The translations under genes and the position numbers were made by a program. The notes beneath the pieces are model-generated. The model did not search any database. It saw only the letters and a list, made by a program, of their open reading frames with translations, and was not told where the DNA came from. Below, piece after piece: positions 62,622 to 64,000 of a DNA stretch of 64,000 nt. The stretch is from Zizania palustris (Eukaryota; Streptophyta; Magnoliopsida; Poales; Poaceae): assembly GCA_019279435.1 (NCBI GenBank), contig JAAALK010000082.1, forward strand, positions 25,019,034 to 25,083,033, given 5' to 3'. How positions within the stretch are numbered: the first letter of the stretch is position 1; each line of letters begins with the position of its first letter.

Positions 62622-64000
62622 AGAATTTTTCCCAACCCTTCCCAACAACACAGTGGCATAAAGAGTTTTTATACTTTAAAGACCAAGAATTTTAGCATCA
62701 AGTTGAGAAAGAAAAGCATAACGTCTAGAAAATGCATCAACTACAACATTATCTTTCCATTTCTTGTACTTGACAATGTAAGGAAAAGATTCAATAAACT
62801 CACTCCATTTAGAATGACGATGGTTCAGTTTTAATTGACCCTTTAGGTGTTTCAAAGATTCATGATCAGAGTGTATCACAAATTCTTTTGACAAGAGATA
62901 GTGTTGCCAAGTTTCTAAACTCCTCACAAGAGCATATGATTCTTTATCATAAACAGAGTAGTTTAGAGTTGGACCACTTAGCTTTTCACTAAAATATGCA
63001 ATGGGACGTCCTTCTTGCATCAACACTCCTCCAATCCCTACACCACTTGCATCACACACAATTTCAAAAGTCTTACCAAAATCCGGTAGTGCAAGAAGTG
63101 GCGCTGTTGTCAACTTCATTTTTATTTCTGGAAATGCCTTCTCTTGTGCTGCACCCTAATTGAAATGTACTTCCTTCTTTGTCAACTCATTGATTGGAGC
63201 AACAATGGTGCTGAAATTTGGAACAAACCGTCAATAGAAACCTGCAAGGCCAAGGAAGCTACGTGCCTGGCTCACATTTTGTGGAGGTAACTACTCATGA
63301 ACAATTTTGTTCTTTTCCTCATCCACCTCCACACCTTCAGCTGAAACAACAAAGCCAAAAAAACTACCTTGTATGTGCAAAATGCGCGTTTGACAAGGTT
63401 AGCATACAAGCATTCCTTCCTCAAAACAGCAAGCACACATTTAATATGTTCAACATGTTCATCAAGAGTCTTGCTATAAATTAAAATATCATCAAAGTAA
63501 ACCACAACAAATTTGCCAATAAAAGTGTGAAGCACATGATTCATCAACCGCATGAACGTGCTAGGCGCGTTAGTCAAACCAAAAGGCATTACCAACCATT
63601 CATACAGCCCAAATTTAGTTTTGAAAGCAGTTTTCCACTCATCACCCTCTCACATTCGAATTTGGTGGTAGCCACTTCTCAAATCAATATTAGTAAAAAT
63701 GGCGGCACCACTAAATTCATCAAGCATATCATCAAGGCTTGGTATGGGGTGTCTATACCTGATGGTTATGTTGTTAATGAATCGACAATCAACACACATT
63801 CCTCATGAACCATCTTTTTTTGGAACTACAAGAACAGGGACAGCACAAGGTGAGAGACTTTCCCTTACATAGCCCTTGTTAACAAGTTTTTGAACTTGTT
63901 GCTGAATTTCCTTTGTTTCCTCCGGGTTGGTATGGTATGGTTGTCGATTTGGGAGAGGCACTAGGAACAAGGTCAATTTGGTGCTCAATTCCTCTCTTTG
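62622..64000 (-). pseudogene. Chromovirus F RT and RNase H, running off the window
   Basis: Read right to left. RT start (QQQVQKLVNKGYVRESLSPC, 63803-63988), a damaged middle, then FGLTNAPSTFMRLMNHVL and YFDDILIYSKT near 63480-63520, a frameshift near 63400, and RNase H (IVCDASGVGIGGVLMQEGRP, SEKLSGPTLNYSVYDKE, IHSDHESLKHLKGQ; 63119-62676) with catalytic Asp/Glu/Asp visible. It ends LSQLDAKILGL and then decays up to the Copia-2 target site. The frame breaks and stops mean it is dead. The integrase continues at 51359. Confidence 0.87.

Larger units (their letters stand above)
49529..64000 (-). mobile_element. Chromovirus F (CRM/Galadriel-like Ty3/gypsy), interrupted by Copia-2, 5' end outside window
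   Basis: Minus-strand element in two pieces. 64000-62622 holds RT and RNase H. 51359-50212 holds the integrase. 50211-49529 is the proposed 3' LTR. Copia-2 sits between, in the connection from RNase H to integrase. The integrase end (DLVWVHLQKDHFPDKRK, PRADGPFKVLQKINDNAYEI) and the reading frame that continues past the polypurine run into the LTR fit CRM-type chromoviruses. A Galadriel-type assignment is not excluded. gag, protease and the 5' LTR are right of the window. Confidence 0.75.

Overview
This window is plant nuclear DNA made entirely of LTR retrotransposons. I found no host gene, rRNA, tRNA or other cellular gene in it. The element types (Sirevirus-like Ty1/copia, Tat-lineage Ty3/gypsy with a doubled RNase H and an antisense extra gene, a Tekay/Del-type chromovirus, and a CRM/Galadriel-like chromovirus) point to a flowering plant. 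The overall mix looks most like a monocot, probably a grass; that last step is inference from remembered family resemblance.

Layout. The elements are nested and their borders can be read from LTR ends, primer sites and target-site duplications (TSDs). (1) Copia-1, minus strand, 1-9264: long intact gag and pol, with its 5' LTR at 7244-9264; its 3' LTR lies left of the window. It interrupts Tat element A. (2) Tat-A, plus strand, 9265-16802: 3' part of pol with three stops, 118-bp tandem repeats, a decayed antisense gene, and its 3' LTR. It sits in the 5' region of chromovirus B. (3) Chromovirus B (Tekay/Del type), plus strand, 16803-19657 and 41794-47476: leader ORF, gag-protease-RT, then RT-RNase H-integrase-chromodomain and a 3.3-kb 3' LTR. 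(4) Tat-C, plus strand, 19658-41788, TSD GTATT, splits B inside the RT gene. (5) Tat-D, minus strand, 25695-36168, TSD AGCGT, splits C a few codons before the end of pol. It carries an uninterrupted 1796-residue gag-pol and a multi-exon antisense gene, with a 1000-N assembly gap at 28990-29989. (6) Tat-E, minus strand, 47477-48660: 5' LTR and start of gag; B is inserted in it. (7) A plus-strand gypsy gag relic G, 48661-49528. (8) Chromovirus F, minus strand, 49529-51359 and 62622-64000, split by (9) Copia-2, plus strand, 51365-62616, TSD CAAAT, a complete but heavily mutated Sirevirus-like element. The inferred order is G > E > B > {A > Copia-1; C > D} and G > F > Copia-2.

How parts work together. 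Each element is built for the copy-and-paste cycle: LTR promoter, tRNA primer site, Gag, protease, reverse transcriptase/RNase H, integrase, polypurine tract, LTR. Only Tat-D (gag-pol) and Copia-1 (gag and pol) keep long intact frames. The most interesting content is the antisense gene of the Tat elements. Three copies (in A, C and D) lie convergent to pol, share intron positions and phases where comparable, and each has its own TATA box preceded by a cluster of AACGG boxes. This is a separate transcription unit carried inside a retrotransposon, on the strand opposite the genomic RNA.
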